DNA of 64,000 nt from Lachnospiraceae bacterium. Lineage in GTDB: Bacteria; Bacillota; Clostridia; Lachnospirales; Lachnospiraceae. The DNA is taken from contig BLLU01000067.1 of assembly GCA_011959105.1 (NCBI GenBank), positions 1-64,000 of the forward strand, in the 5' to 3' direction. A program made the position numbers and the translations under genes. Below are positions 24,314 through 32,462 of this stretch, piece after piece. Every line of letters starts with the position of its first letter. Position 1 is the first letter of the stretch. The notes under the pieces were generated by a model. That model made no database searches. It worked only from the letters and a program-made list of their open reading frames with translations, and was not told the origin of the DNA.

Positions 24314-26944
24314 TCAATTGGAAATAGCCGCCTGTGCCGCAGCCAATCTAGCGATAGGCACACGGAACGGTGAGCAGGATACATAGTCCAAGCCGATCTT
24401 GTGGCAGAACTCTACGGAGGAAGGATCGCCGCCGTGCTCGCCGCAGATGCCTACATGCAGCTTGGGATTCACGGGCTTGCCTAACTTGATGGACAGTTCC
24501 ATCAGCTTGCCTACGCCGATCTGATCCAACTTCGCGAACGGATCGTTCTCCAGAATCTTGGTGTCATAGTAAGCGTTCAGGAACTTACCAGCATCGTCCC
24601 GGGAGAAACCGAAGGTCATCTGGGTCAGGTCGTTGGTGCCGAAGCAGAAGAAATCAGCCTCCTTGGCGATCTCATCAGCGGTCAGCGCCGCACGGGGAAT
24701 CTCGATCATCGTACCTACTTCGTACTCCAGAGAAACGCCTGCAGACGCGATCTCAGCATCGGCAGTGTCCACTACCAGCTTCTTGACAAACTTAAGTTCC
24801 TTAACCTCACAGATCAGAGGAATCATGATCTCAGGCTTCACATTCCAGTCGGGATGAGCCTTCTTCACATTGATAGCAGCACGGATAACAGCCTTGGTCT
24901 GCATCCTGGCAATCTCAGGATAGGTTACAGCCAGTCGGCAGCCTCTGTGGCCCATCATCGGGTTGAACTCATGCAGGGAAGCGATGAAGTTCTTGATGTC
25001 CTCCACGGACCTGCCCTGTGCGTTAGCCAATTTCTCGATATCAGCTTCCTCAGTGGGAACAAACTCATGCAGAGGAGGATCCAGGAAACGGATGGTAACC
25101 GGGTTGCCCTCCAGAGCCTCGTACAGCGCCTCGAAGTCGCCCTGCTGATAAGGCAGGATCTTCTCCAATGCCGCCTCTCTCTCCTCCGCGGTATCGGAGC
25201 AGATCATCTCACGGAACGCTGCGATTCTGTCTTCCTCGAAGAACATATGCTCGGTACGGCACAGGCCGATACCTTCAGCACCCAGTTCACGAGCCTTTCT
25301 GGCATCTTCGGGAGTATCAGCGTTGGTGCGGACCTTCAGGGTTCTGAACTTGTCAGCCCAAGCCATTACACGGCCGAAAGTACCTGCGATGGTAGCGTCT
25401 ACCGTTGCGATCTGGCCGGCATAGATGTTACCGGTGGTACCGTCGATGGAGATATAATCTCCCTCGTGGAACTCCTGGCCTGCCAGAGTGAACTTCTTAT
25501 TCTCCTCGTCCATGGCGATATCGCCGCAGCCGGATACACAGCAGGTTCCCATGCCGCGGGCAACCACTGCAGCGTGAGAGGTCATGCCGCCGCGCACGGT
25601 CAGGATACCCTGAGCGGCCTTCATGCCGGTAATATCCTCGGGAGAAGTCTCCAGACGAACCAGAACCACCTTCTCGCCTCTTGCGTTCCAAGCCTCGGCA
25701 TCCTCAGCGGTAAATACCACCTTGCCGCAGGCAGCGCCGGGAGATGCGCCCAGACCCTTGCCCAGAGGGGTGGCAGCCTTCAGGGCTGCGGTGTCAAACT
25801 GGGGATGCAGCAGCGTATCCAGGTTGCGGGGGTCGATCATGGCCACCGCCTCTGCCTCTGTCTTGTGGCCCTCATCTACCAGGTCACATGCAATCTGCAG
25901 AGCAGCCTGGGCAGTTCTCTTACCGTTACGGCACTGCAGCATGTACAGCTTCTTGTTCTCAACGGTGAACTCCATATCCTGCATATCATGGTAGTGGTTC
26001 TCCAAAATCTCACATACCTTGATGAACTCTTCATATGCCTCGGGGAACTCCTGCTCCATCTGTGCGATGGGCATGGGAGTACGCACGCCAGCAACCACGT
26101 CCTCACCCTGAGCATTCTTCAGGAATTCACCCATCAGCTTCTTCTCGCCGGTGGCCGGGTCACGGGTGAAAGCAACGCCTGTGCCGGACTGATCGTTCAG
26201 GTTTCCGAATACCATGGGCATAACGTTTACCGCAGTACCCCAGGAATAAGGGATATCATTGTCACGACGGTACACATTTGCGCGGGGGTTGTCCCAGGAA
26301 CGGAAAACGGCCTCGATGGCCAGCTTCAGCTGTTCTACGGGATCGGAGGGGAAATCCTTGCCCAACTGGTTCTTGTACTCTGCCTTGAACTGTTCTGCCA
26401 GAGTCTTTAAGTCGGCGGCCGTCAGATCCACGTCAAACTGAACGCCCTTTTCCTCTTTCATCTTGTCGATTAACTGCTCGAAATACTTCTTACCGACTTC
26501 CATTACGACATCGGAGAACATCTGGATAAAACGCCTGTAAGAATCATATACAAAACGCTCAAAGGCAGGATCGGAGTTGCCTGCGATCATGGCGGCAACC
26601 ACTTCGTCATTCAAGCCAAGGTTCAGGATGGTATCCATCATACCGGGCATGGATGCTCTTGCGCCGGAACGAACAGACACCAGCAGGGGATTCTTCAGAT
26701 CACCAAACTTCTTGCCGTTGATCTTCTCCATCTCCGCAACGCCGTCCATGGCCTGTGCCATGATCTCGTCATTGATCTTGCGGCCATCCTCATAGTATTG
26801 CGTACAGGCCTCTGTGGTAATGGTGAAACCCTGCGGAACGGGAAGCCCGATGCTCGTCATCTCAGCCAGGTTAGCGCCTTTGCCGCCGAGAAGATTACGC
26901 ATGGTCATGTCGCCTTCTGCAAACGAATAAACCCATTTCTTCAT
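24314..26944 (-). CDS. ppdK: pyruvate, phosphate dikinase
   Basis: This 876-residue cytoplasmic enzyme interconverts pyruvate, ATP and Pi with phosphoenolpyruvate, AMP and PPi. In clostridia it often works in glycolysis with PPi economy. The ATP-grasp N-terminal domain starts with GGKGANLAEMTSIGLPVPQG. The mobile phosphohistidine domain has GGMTSHAAVVARGMG with the catalytic His near 456 and the adjacent TCCVSGC. The C-terminal PEP/pyruvate barrel ends with the Cys-containing HVGICGEHGGDP and SCSPFRVPIARL. Full length. A promoter and a 5' hairpin lie upstream and a terminator downstream, so it is monocistronic. No dikinase regulatory protein is nearby. Confidence 0.97.
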   Translation of the reverse strand: MKKWVYSFAEGDMTMRNLLGGKGANLAEMTSIGLPVPQGFTITTEACTQYYEDGRKINDEIMAQAMDGVAEMEKINGKKFGDLKNPLLVSVRSGARASMPGMMDTILNLGLNDEVVAAMIAGNSDPAFERFVYDSYRRFIQMFSDVVMEVGKKYFEQLIDKMKEEKGVQFDVDLTAADLKTLAEQFKAEYKNQLGKDFPSDPVEQLKLAIEAVFRSWDNPRANVYRRDNDIPYSWGTAVNVMPMVFGNLNDQSGTGVAFTRDPATGEKKLMGEFLKNAQGEDVVAGVRTPMPIAQMEQEFPEAYEEFIKVCEILENHYHDMQDMEFTVENKKLYMLQCRNGKRTAQAALQIACDLVDEGHKTEAEAVAMIDPRNLDTLLHPQFDTAALKAATPLGKGLGASPGAACGKVVFTAEDAEAWNARGEKVVLVRLETSPEDITGMKAAQGILTVRGGMTSHAAVVARGMGTCCVSGCGDIAMDEENKKFTLAGQEFHEGDYISIDGTTGNIYAGQIATVDATIAGTFGRVMAWADKFRTLKVRTNADTPEDARKARELGAEGIGLCRTEHMFFEEDRIAAFREMICSDTAEEREAALEKILPYQQGDFEALYEALEGNPVTIRFLDPPLHEFVPTEEADIEKLANAQGRSVEDIKNFIASLHEFNPMMGHRGCRLAVTYPEIARMQTKAVIRAAINVKKAHPDWNVKPEIMIPLICEVKELKFVKKLVVDTADAEIASAGVSLEYEVGTMIEIPRAALTADEIAKEADFFCFGTNDLTQMTFGFSRDDAGKFLNAYYDTKILENDPFAKLDQIGVGKLMELSIKLGKPVNPKLHVGICGEHGGDPSSVEFCHKIGLDYVSCSPFRVPIARLAAAQAAISN

Positions 26945-26990
26945 GTTTGTCTTTCTCCCTCTTTCTAAAGATTAATTGATCTACATTTGT

Positions 26991-27055
26991 GTTCGGAAAT
27001 ATCATCTTTCCGAACTCGCATCTTACATTTTATCAATTTGACAAAAAAATATCAA
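26991..27055 (-). promoter_or_regulatory. ppdK promoter and leader hairpin
   Basis: On the minus strand: -35 TTGATA (27050-27055), 17-bp spacer, -10 TAAAAT (27027-27032). Just downstream, GTTCGGAAA and TTTCCGAAC (26991-26999 and 27007-27015) form a 9-bp stem with a 7-nt loop at the start of the transcript. It may protect the mRNA 5' end. Confidence 0.65.
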
Positions 27056-27208
27056 GGTATTTAAAATAATTCTTTTTTTCGCCACTCACTTTCGTCCATT
27101 GTACTCAAATCACCAGTTAAATCATTGGATGTTTTGGCAAAAATACACAAAATTGTAAGCATTTACATTTCTTTTTACCCTTTTCCCTGCAAAAAGCAGG
27201 ATTAATAC

Positions 27209-27236
27209 TTGCAATTTCCGGGAATTTCAGTAAAAT
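27209..27236 (+). promoter_or_regulatory. candidate promoter of the ABC-F gene
   Basis: TTGCAA (27209-27214), 16-bp spacer, TAAAAT (27231-27236). It leaves a 150-nt leader before the ABC-F start. The 444-bp divergent gap between ppdK and the ABC-F gene contains nothing else that I recognise. Confidence 0.45.
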
Positions 27237-27388
27237 AAGAAGGAGCGCAACTGGGGAACATTTAATCAGCATATTCCCGCACGATACGCTGCTCCATGCG
27301 GAAACGGCAAAGCGGCCGGACCGGGAGCACCGTCACAATGCACAAAACAGGGGATATGCGGAACTCTTAATTTCAGAAAGGTTTAAGT

Positions 27389-29026
27389 ATGATCAGTGCA
27401 AATAATGTAACTTACCGCGTAGGCAAGAAGGCCCTGTTCGAGGATGTGAACATCAAGTTTACGGAGGGCAACTGCTACGGCCTCATCGGCGCCAACGGCG
27501 CAGGCAAGTCCACTTTTTTAAAAATCCTTTCCGGGGCTCTGGACACCACCAATGGGGACATCGTCATCACCCCCGGCCAGCGTCTGTCGGTGCTGGAGCA
27601 GGATCATTTCAAGTATGACGAATATATGGTCATGGACACCGTTATCATGGGCAATCAGCGCCTGTACCAGATTATGAAGGAAAAAGACGCCATCTATGCC
27701 AAGGAGGACTTCTCCGATGAAGACGGCATCCGGGCCAGTGAACTGGAAGCAGAATTCGCGGAGATGGACGGTTGGGAGGCGGAATCCAACGCCGCCATGC
27801 TGTTAAACGGACTGGGGATCGGCGCGGAGCATCACTATTCTCTGATGAAGGATCTGGAAAGTAATATCAAGGTTAAGGTACTGCTGGCGAAAGCCCTTTT
27901 CGGCAACCCGGACATTCTGTTGCTGGACGAGCCCACCAACCATTTGGATTTGGATGCCATCGCCTGGCTGGAAGAATTTTTAATCAATTTTGACAATACC
28001 GTTATTGTGGTGTCCCACGACCGTTATTTCCTGAACAAGGTCTGCACCCACACCGCCGACATCGACTACGGCAAAATCCAGTTGTACGCAGGTAACTACG
28101 ATTTCTGGTATGAGTCCAGCCAGCTTCTGATCAAACAGATGAAAGAGGCCAACAAGAAGAAGGAGGAAAAGATCAAGGAACTGCAGGAATTCATCTCCCG
28201 CTTCTCCGCCAATGCCAGCAAATCCAAGCAGGCCACCTCCCGCAAAAGGGCTCTGGAGAAAATCGAACTGGATGAGATCAAGCCCTCCAGCAGGAAGTAC
28301 CCCTATATTGACTTCCGCCCCGACAGGGAGATCGGCAACGAAGTGCTCACCGTGGAACACCTGTCCAAGACCATAAACGGAGAAAAAGTGCTGGACGATA
28401 TCTCTTTCATCATGGGACATGAGGACAAAATCGCCCTGGTGGGCAGCAACGAGATCGCAAAGACCACCCTGTTCCAGATTCTGGCAGGGGAGATGGAACC
28501 GGACGAGGGCAGCTACAAGTGGGGCGTTACCACATCCCAGGCTTATTTCCCCAAGGACAACACGGAAGAGTTTGACAATGACCTGACCATCGCGGACTGG
28601 CTCACGGGCTACTCCCCGGTGAAGGACGTAACCTATGTGAGAGGCTTTTTGGGCCGTATGCTTTTCGCCGGTGAGGACGGTGTAAAGAAAGTCAAAGTAC
28701 TCTCCGGCGGTGAGAAGGTACGCTGCCTTTTGTCAAAAATGATGATCAGCGGAGCCAACTGCCTGCTCTTTGACGAGCCCACCAACCATCTGGATATGGA
28801 ATCCATCACCGCCCTGAATAATGGCGTGATCAAGTTCCCCGGTGTGGTGCTGTTCTCCTGCCATGACCACCAGTTCGTGCAGACCACGGCCAATCGCATC
28901 ATGGAGATTTTACCCGGCGGTCAGCTGATCGACAAGATCACCACCTATGACGAATATCTGGCCAGCGATGAAATGGCCAGAAAACGCACCGTCTTCACGG
29001 CCAACCGTGAAGAAGACGAAGAATAA
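27389..29026 (+). CDS. ABC-F family ATPase
   Basis: This 545-residue soluble protein has two ABC domains and no membrane part, so it belongs to the ribosome-acting ABC-F class. Domain 1: Walker A GANGAGKST near 35-43, Walker B DILLLDEPTNHLDLD; its signature is degenerate (KDLESNIKVKVLLAKAL). A linker rich in Lys/Glu follows (about 250-290: MKEANKKKEEKIKELQEF). Domain 2: degenerate Walker A GSNEIAKTT, normal signature LSGGEKVRCLLSK, Walker B CLLFDEPTNHLDME. The degenerate motifs seem typical of one ABC-F clade that I recall as YbiT-like. It probably acts in translation; antibiotic protection is possible but not shown. Confidence 0.92.
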   Translation: MISANNVTYRVGKKALFEDVNIKFTEGNCYGLIGANGAGKSTFLKILSGALDTTNGDIVITPGQRLSVLEQDHFKYDEYMVMDTVIMGNQRLYQIMKEKDAIYAKEDFSDEDGIRASELEAEFAEMDGWEAESNAAMLLNGLGIGAEHHYSLMKDLESNIKVKVLLAKALFGNPDILLLDEPTNHLDLDAIAWLEEFLINFDNTVIVVSHDRYFLNKVCTHTADIDYGKIQLYAGNYDFWYESSQLLIKQMKEANKKKEEKIKELQEFISRFSANASKSKQATSRKRALEKIELDEIKPSSRKYPYIDFRPDREIGNEVLTVEHLSKTINGEKVLDDISFIMGHEDKIALVGSNEIAKTTLFQILAGEMEPDEGSYKWGVTTSQAYFPKDNTEEFDNDLTIADWLTGYSPVKDVTYVRGFLGRMLFAGEDGVKKVKVLSGGEKVRCLLSKMMISGANCLLFDEPTNHLDMESITALNNGVIKFPGVVLFSCHDHQFVQTTANRIMEILPGGQLIDKITTYDEYLASDEMARKRTVFTANREEDEE

Positions 29027-29059
29027 CAAAGGTTCGGCCTGCACCGGACTCTCAGGCCG

Positions 29060-29090
29060 CAAGACCCGCCCGCATCACGGACGGGTCTTG
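29060..29090 (+). other. strong hairpin downstream of the ABC-F gene
   Basis: CAAGACCCGCCCG (29060-29072) pairs with CGGACGGGTCTTG (29078-29090), 13 bp with one mismatch and a 5-nt loop. No T-run follows on the plus strand. It separates the ABC-F gene from the PHP gene 22 bp later and may reduce read-through. Confidence 0.6.
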
Positions 29091-29112
29091 GTATTCGAAA
29101 AGGAGCAGATCC

Positions 29113-30138
29113 ATGGTTGATTTACATGTACACTCCACCCGTTCCGACGGAACCTTCACCCCCACAGAATTGGTGGACTATGCGGTAAAAAAAGGACTTT
29201 CCGCCTTTGCGTTGACAGATCATGACACGGTGGACGGCCTGGACGAGGCCATGCAGTATGCCGCCGGGCTGCGGGCCCAGGCCGAGGGCAAAAATGTTTT
29301 TCCCCATCAGAGAGATGCCGGACGGCCTGCAGTGCCTGTCCCGGAATCCCATCCCCAAGGTTTCAGACATATGGTCCCGGGCACGAAAACCACAAGTTCC
29401 GAAGCCACATCCCCTGAAACCGCCGTCAAAAGTTCCGTCCTGATTCCGGAAGTGGTGCCCGGCGTGGAACTCTCCACCGAATATCAGGGAAAAGACGTGC
29501 ATATACTGGGGCTGTTCATCGACCACCACAATGAGCGCTTTCTGGAATACCTGCGTAACTTTGTGGCCTCCAGGGATACCCGCAACCATAAGATGTGCGC
29601 TCTTCTGCAGGAAACGGGTATGGATATCTCCTACGAAAGGCTGCTGAACGCCTTCCCCGGTTCCGTAATCACCAGAGCCCATTATGCCAAGTACATGCTG
29701 GCCCACGGCTACGTCAAAAGCATGGCGGAAGCCTTTGAACGCTATGTGGGAGACCGTTGCCCCTATTTCGTGCCCAGGGAAAAAGTGACTCCCGCCCAGG
29801 CTGTGGAACTGATTTTGCATGCAGACGGCATTCCCATTCTGGCCCATCCCATCCTCTACCATATGAGCGATGCCAGGCTGGACCGCCTGGTGGGAGAATT
29901 AAAGGAGGCTGGCCTGTTGGGCATCGAGGCCCTTTACACCACCTACCATGCCTGCGATGAACGCCAAATCCGGTGGCTGGCGGAAAAATACGGCCTGCTG
30001 GTCAGCGGCGGGTCCGATTTTCATGGGGACAATAAGCCCGGCACTGATCTGGGCACAGGCTATGGAAAACTGTATGTGCCGGAGGAAGTATTGGATCAGA
30101 TCAGACAGGCCCATATCCGCTTCGTCTCTCCTGCCTGA
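29113..30138 (+). CDS. PHP-domain phosphoesterase with internal insertion
   Basis: This 341-residue metal-dependent phosphoesterase of the PHP family resembles the YciV/RNase AM group, which acts on nucleotides or RNA 5' ends. Metal ligands: His5 and His7 and Asp12 (DLHVHSTRSDG), Asp36-His37-Asp38 (TDHDT), Glu in GVELST, His in DVHILGLF, and late HPI and GGSDFHGD. The family usually moves directly from the first helix to the GVELST strand. Here residues about 58-110 are an inserted, Pro/Ser/Thr/Glu-rich, low-complexity stretch. The insertion keeps the frame and the later motifs are intact, so the enzyme may still be active. Monocistronic, with a terminator after it. Confidence 0.85.
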   Translation: MVDLHVHSTRSDGTFTPTELVDYAVKKGLSAFALTDHDTVDGLDEAMQYAAGLRAQAEGKNVFPHQRDAGRPAVPVPESHPQGFRHMVPGTKTTSSEATSPETAVKSSVLIPEVVPGVELSTEYQGKDVHILGLFIDHHNERFLEYLRNFVASRDTRNHKMCALLQETGMDISYERLLNAFPGSVITRAHYAKYMLAHGYVKSMAEAFERYVGDRCPYFVPREKVTPAQAVELILHADGIPILAHPILYHMSDARLDRLVGELKEAGLLGIEALYTTYHACDERQIRWLAEKYGLLVSGGSDFHGDNKPGTDLGTGYGKLYVPEEVLDQIRQAHIRFVSPA

Positions 30139-30173
30139 CATTTGATTTGCTGCGAAAGCTGTACAATGACAAA

Positions 30174-30211
30174 AGAGGAACCTGCCGCTCCATAAAACGG
30201 CAAGTTCCTCT
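30174..30211. terminator. bidirectional terminator between convergent genes
   Basis: AGAGGAACCTGCCG (30174-30187) pairs with CGGCAAGTTCCTCT (30198-30211) with one mismatch, 10-nt loop. CAATTTT follows on the plus strand and CTTTT on the minus strand. It serves the PHP gene and the zinc-ribbon gene. Confidence 0.8.
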
Positions 30212-30244
30212 CTCAATTTTAAAGACATTCTTTTAGCGAAAACC

Positions 30245-30727
30245 TTAGATTTCCTCTGTCTTAACGGTTTCCTCTGCAGGGGCAGCCTCTTCTGCAGGCG
30301 CTGTCTCCGGGGCGGCAGCCTCCTCGGTCACTTCCGTGACGTCCCCTTCTTCCACCACCTCTTCCGGCTCGGGCTCAGGCAGCTTTGCGCCGCAGTAAGA
30401 ACAGAACGCTGCGGAATAGCTCACTTCTTTGCCGCAGTCCGGGCATTCCTGACGGCCCTTCAGCCTGCGGATTTCCTTTTTCAGGTGGTCGATCTCTTCC
30501 ACAGTGGCATCAATCACCGCAAACTTTTCAGCCACCTCCTCCGGTGCGTCCTCCTTCTGGGTATCATACACATACTTGCCCAGTTCAATGTAGGCGCCCT
30601 TCACAGACTCCTCTTTCTCGGCGATCTGGCCGGTCAGCTTGGCGATCTCTGCGAGTTCCTTCGCCTTCTTGGTTACATCCTTGCTTTTGCTGCTGATGGT
30701 GCTGCCTACCTTGTTAAAAAAATCCAT
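30245..30727 (-). CDS. zinc-ribbon protein with acidic C-terminus
   Basis: This 160-residue protein has three parts. Residues 1-85 are helical and likely a coiled coil (KDVTKKAKELAEIAKLTGQI, then VEEIDHLKKEIRRLKG). A zinc ribbon follows at about 90-113 with CPDCGKE and CSYCGAK. The last 50 residues are Glu/Ala/Pro/Thr-rich and probably disordered. There is no membrane segment. Proteins of this plan are common in Lachnospiraceae with unknown function. It is transcribed alone, with AGGAGG-like site before the ATG. Confidence 0.7.
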   Translation of the reverse strand: MDFFNKVGSTISSKSKDVTKKAKELAEIAKLTGQIAEKEESVKGAYIELGKYVYDTQKEDAPEEVAEKFAVIDATVEEIDHLKKEIRRLKGRQECPDCGKEVSYSAAFCSYCGAKLPEPEPEEVVEEGDVTEVTEEAAAPETAPAEEAAPAEETVKTEEI

Positions 30728-30872
30728 ACTTTTCTCCTCCTATTTGAGTTCCGCATATCCCCTCCCAGCACATCTTTCCTTTGCTGTACAGACAATATGC
30801 TGTTTTGAGTTCCGCATCCGAATCGGATGCCGTGTCAGGGTACCGGCGCGGCGGCTGTCACACCGTCACACG

Positions 30873-31136
30873 CTATCCCTCTATGATCAGGTACCTTCCG
30901 TCACCGATATCGAAAACTTCATCTGCTTCCAGAATCCCGTCCTCGTCGGCGCCTTCCAGATCTAACCCCTCCTCTTCAAAGAAATCCAATACCTCGTTCT
31001 TGCTGCCCACTACGACAGCCATGCATTCCTCCAGGAAATCTTCGGCTTCTTCCAGGCTTTCCGCCACCTTCTCGGGAAACAACTGCAGCTGATTATCCAG
31101 GAAGCACTGCAGTACTGCATCATCGTACTCATGCAT
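30873..31136 (-). CDS. small acidic conserved protein
   Basis: This 87-residue acidic protein starts MHEYDDAVLQCFLDNQLQLF, continues with VAESLEEAEDFLEECMAVVV, and ends with DGRYLIIEG. I recall similar short proteins throughout Lachnospiraceae, always uncharacterised. It is cytoplasmic. AGGAGG precedes its ATG by 7 nt. It lies between the zinc-ribbon gene and maf, same strand. Confidence 0.65.
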   Translation of the reverse strand: MHEYDDAVLQCFLDNQLQLFPEKVAESLEEAEDFLEECMAVVVGSKNEVLDFFEEEGLDLEGADEDGILEADEVFDIGDGRYLIIEG

Positions 31137-31228
31137 CGTCTAAATCCTCCTATTGATCAACCTAAGTAAATATAAGAAGTTTGCTTCTTGCCCTTATCAT
31201 ATCGCCTTTGATGTCCACCGTCAAGTAT

Positions 31229-31930
31229 TTACCGGGAAATATTACCCATGGCTCCCATGGCCTTTAACTCCTGATACAGCCTGGCCACGGGCAGGCCCAC
31301 CACATTGCTGTAGTCTCCCTCAATGGCCTTCACAAAACGGCTTCCCAGTCCCTGGATCCCGTAGGCTCCCGCCTTATCCATAGGCTCCCCTGTGGATATA
31401 TACCAGCTGATTTCCTCCTCTGTCATGGAATAAAACCATACCTGCGTACACTCGTGGAATGTATGCTGCCGGGTTCTGCCCTGGCTGTGATGGTACAATG
31501 TCACGCCGGTGTATACCTGATGCCGCCTGCCCGACAGCCGTCTCAGCATCTCTGCCGCGTCCTTTGGGTCGGCGGGTTTTCCCAGAATCTGTCCGTCCAC
31601 CGCCACCAGGGTATCCGCCCCGATCACCAAAAGTTCCTCCTCATTTCCATTGGCACCTGAATGCCCTTCGGAAACTGCTTCCGTACTGACCAGTGTCTGC
31701 TCTCCAACAGCTTCTCCAACACAGGCCCCTGTGCACTCCCGGGAAATATCCGGCCGCAGCTTCCGCAGTACATCCCAAGCTTTCTGGGCCGATAATTGTT
31801 CCACCACCTTTGCAGGCTCCGTCTCCGTGACGCGTTCCTCCACGCCGCTGACCAACACACTATAGTCTAACCCCAACCCTGTCAGAAGTTCCCGCCGCCT
31901 GGGAGATCCAGATGCCAACACAATTTTCAT
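31229..31930 (-). CDS. maf: Maf-family nucleotide pyrophosphatase
   Basis: Maf proteins hydrolyse non-canonical or excess nucleoside triphosphates (dTTP/UTP type or m7GTP type). The start was moved from 31987 to the ATG at 31930: AGGAAGG precedes it and the protein then opens with the canonical MKIVLASGSPRRRELL. Other motifs: VIGADTLVAVDG and LGKPADPKDAAEML, SGRRHQVYTGVTL, KAGAYGIQGLGSRFV, and EGDYSNVVGLPV. Length 233 residues, longer than the usual about 190, because residues 59-98 (SRECTGACVGEAVGEQ and following) are inserted before the IGADT strand. It is probably functional. It has its own promoter with an unusual inverted repeat. Confidence 0.9.
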   Translation of the reverse strand: MKIVLASGSPRRRELLTGLGLDYSVLVSGVEERVTETEPAKVVEQLSAQKAWDVLRKLRPDISRECTGACVGEAVGEQTLVSTEAVSEGHSGANGNEEELLVIGADTLVAVDGQILGKPADPKDAAEMLRRLSGRRHQVYTGVTLYHHSQGRTRQHTFHECTQVWFYSMTEEEISWYISTGEPMDKAGAYGIQGLGSRFVKAIEGDYSNVVGLPVARLYQELKAMGAMGNISR

Positions 31931-32025
31931 AAGAGTCCTTCCTAAGATCAAATGTTCTGTCGCTTCAGTAAACTGCACTGACGCCACAGTCCTTGTTCTC
32001 CAACCAATCTCTATACTTTTGTATA

Positions 32026-32087
32026 ATATTATATGTCATATAGTATTGGCTTGAATATACTATACGACATATAATATGCTTTGTCAA
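32026..32087 (-). promoter_or_regulatory. maf promoter overlapped by a 21-bp inverted repeat
   Basis: On the minus strand: -35 TTGACA (32082-32087), 17-bp spacer, -10 TATAGT (32059-32064), close to consensus. Two 21-bp arms, 32026-32046 and 32057-32077, are inverted copies of each other with one mismatch. Each arm is itself a rough dyad. One arm covers the spacer and -10, the other the start region, as expected for paired operators. Confidence 0.65.
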
Positions 32088-32119
32088 TGGATTTTTTGAT
32101 AAATAAATATAAAAAATTC

Positions 32120-32156
32120 ATAAAACAGAGCCATGACAGATATACTCTGCCATGGC
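32120..32156 (-). terminator. terminator of the ppk transcript
   Basis: GCCATGACAGA (32130-32140) pairs with TCTGCCATGGC (32146-32156), 11 bp with one mismatch and loop TATAC. On the minus strand it is followed by TCTGTTTTATGAATTTTTT. It stands after the minisatellite, about 310 bp past the ppk stop. Confidence 0.7.
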
Positions 32157-32159
32157 CCG

Positions 32160-32452
32160 GAATGTATCTGCCCGAAAGTCTCCTCCCAGGCACATCTCCC
32201 TGTATGCGTCCCTCGAAGGTCTCCTTCCAGACGTATCCTCCTGAATGTGTCCCCCTGAAAATCTCCTCCTGAACACATCCTCCCGATTGCGTCCCACTGA
32301 AAATCTCCTCCTGAACACATCCTCCCGATTGCGTCCCCCTGAAAATCTCCTCCCGGACACATCCTCCCGATTGCGTCCCACTGAAAATTTCCTCCCAGAC
32401 GCATCCTCCCAATTGCGTCCCCCTGAAAGTCTTCCCCTGTCACTCCCGAATT
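32160..32452. repeat. 42-bp minisatellite, about seven units
   Basis: Units begin at 32160, 32202, 32243, 32285, 32327, 32369 and 32411. Each runs about GATTGCGTCC...CTGAAAATCTCC...ACACATCCTCCC. The four middle units are nearly identical, the outer ones diverged. Period is 42 bp (41 in one unit), a multiple of three, so all frames on the minus strand stay open with a 14-residue repeat. I see no convincing gene. It lies between the ppk stop and its terminator. Confidence 0.85.
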
Positions 32453-32462
32453 CCTCAGTATT

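Noticed and set aside
24854..26410. 518-residue plus-strand frame opposite ppdK
   Set aside because: Shadow of the highly conserved ppdK gene.
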